NCBI GenBank assembly: GCA_030609865.1
Contig: JAUWSZ010000159.1
Location: 1 to 6,357, forward strand
Origin: a bacterium
GTDB taxonomy: Bacteria; Desulfobacterota; DSWW01
DNA length: 6,357 bases
Reading direction: 5' to 3'
The notes beneath the pieces were generated by a model that saw only the letters and a program-made list of their open reading frames with translations, searched no databases and was not told the origin of the DNA. Every line of letters starts with the position of its first letter. The stretch's first letter is position 1. The position numbers and the translations under genes are program-made. Positions 5,588 to 6,357 of the stretch are shown piece by piece.

Positions 5588-6357
<770 letters not shown>

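Overview
The window carries most of one ATP-driven peptide-type importer (ABC family, Dpp/Opp class) from a GC-rich, Gram-negative-like bacterium. All genes are on the + strand, in the order substrate-binding lipoprotein, first permease, second permease, and the start of the first ATPase, which is cut by the window end. The lipobox and the periplasmic-type binding protein fit a double-membrane bacterium. The intergenic DNA holds palindromic 'gtcatccccgcg...cgcggggat' elements, 'attgc...gcaat' elements and heptamer tandem arrays. I associate these with Desulfobacterota- or Pseudomonadota-like genomes, but that placement is weak inference.

Layout: 1-224 is repeat-rich leader DNA, not convincing coding sequence, although the reading frame is open through it. 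About 225-2447 encodes the family 5 binding protein. Its stop overlaps the start of permease 1 (2444-3754) by 4 bp, and 9 bp separate permease 1 from permease 2 (3764-5182), so these three are a tight operon. A 405-bp gap (5183-5587) then holds three heptamer arrays, a hairpin and a second copy of the leader repeat. The ATPase (5588 to beyond 6357) follows and shows a complete nucleotide-binding domain.

Working model: the lipoprotein captures a peptide or similar solute in the periplasm, delivers it to the permease heterodimer, and DppD/OppD-type ATPases power import. A second ATPase (DppF/OppF-like) would be expected just past the window.

The unusual part is that all three membrane or periplasmic subunits are enlarged. 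The binding protein has a C-terminal membrane helix as well as its lipid anchor. Permease 1 has an extra beta-rich periplasmic domain of about 110 residues. Permease 2 has an extra periplasmic domain plus extra helices before its conserved core. This looks like a co-evolved long variant of the Dpp/Opp importer. I recall similar long permeases in other Gram-negative bacteria, so it may be a known but little-studied subfamily. Other points worth attention are a probable one-base frame problem at the start of the binding protein and a pair of direct composite repeats that bracket exactly the first three genes. I see no CRISPR array, tRNA, rRNA, transposase or phage gene.
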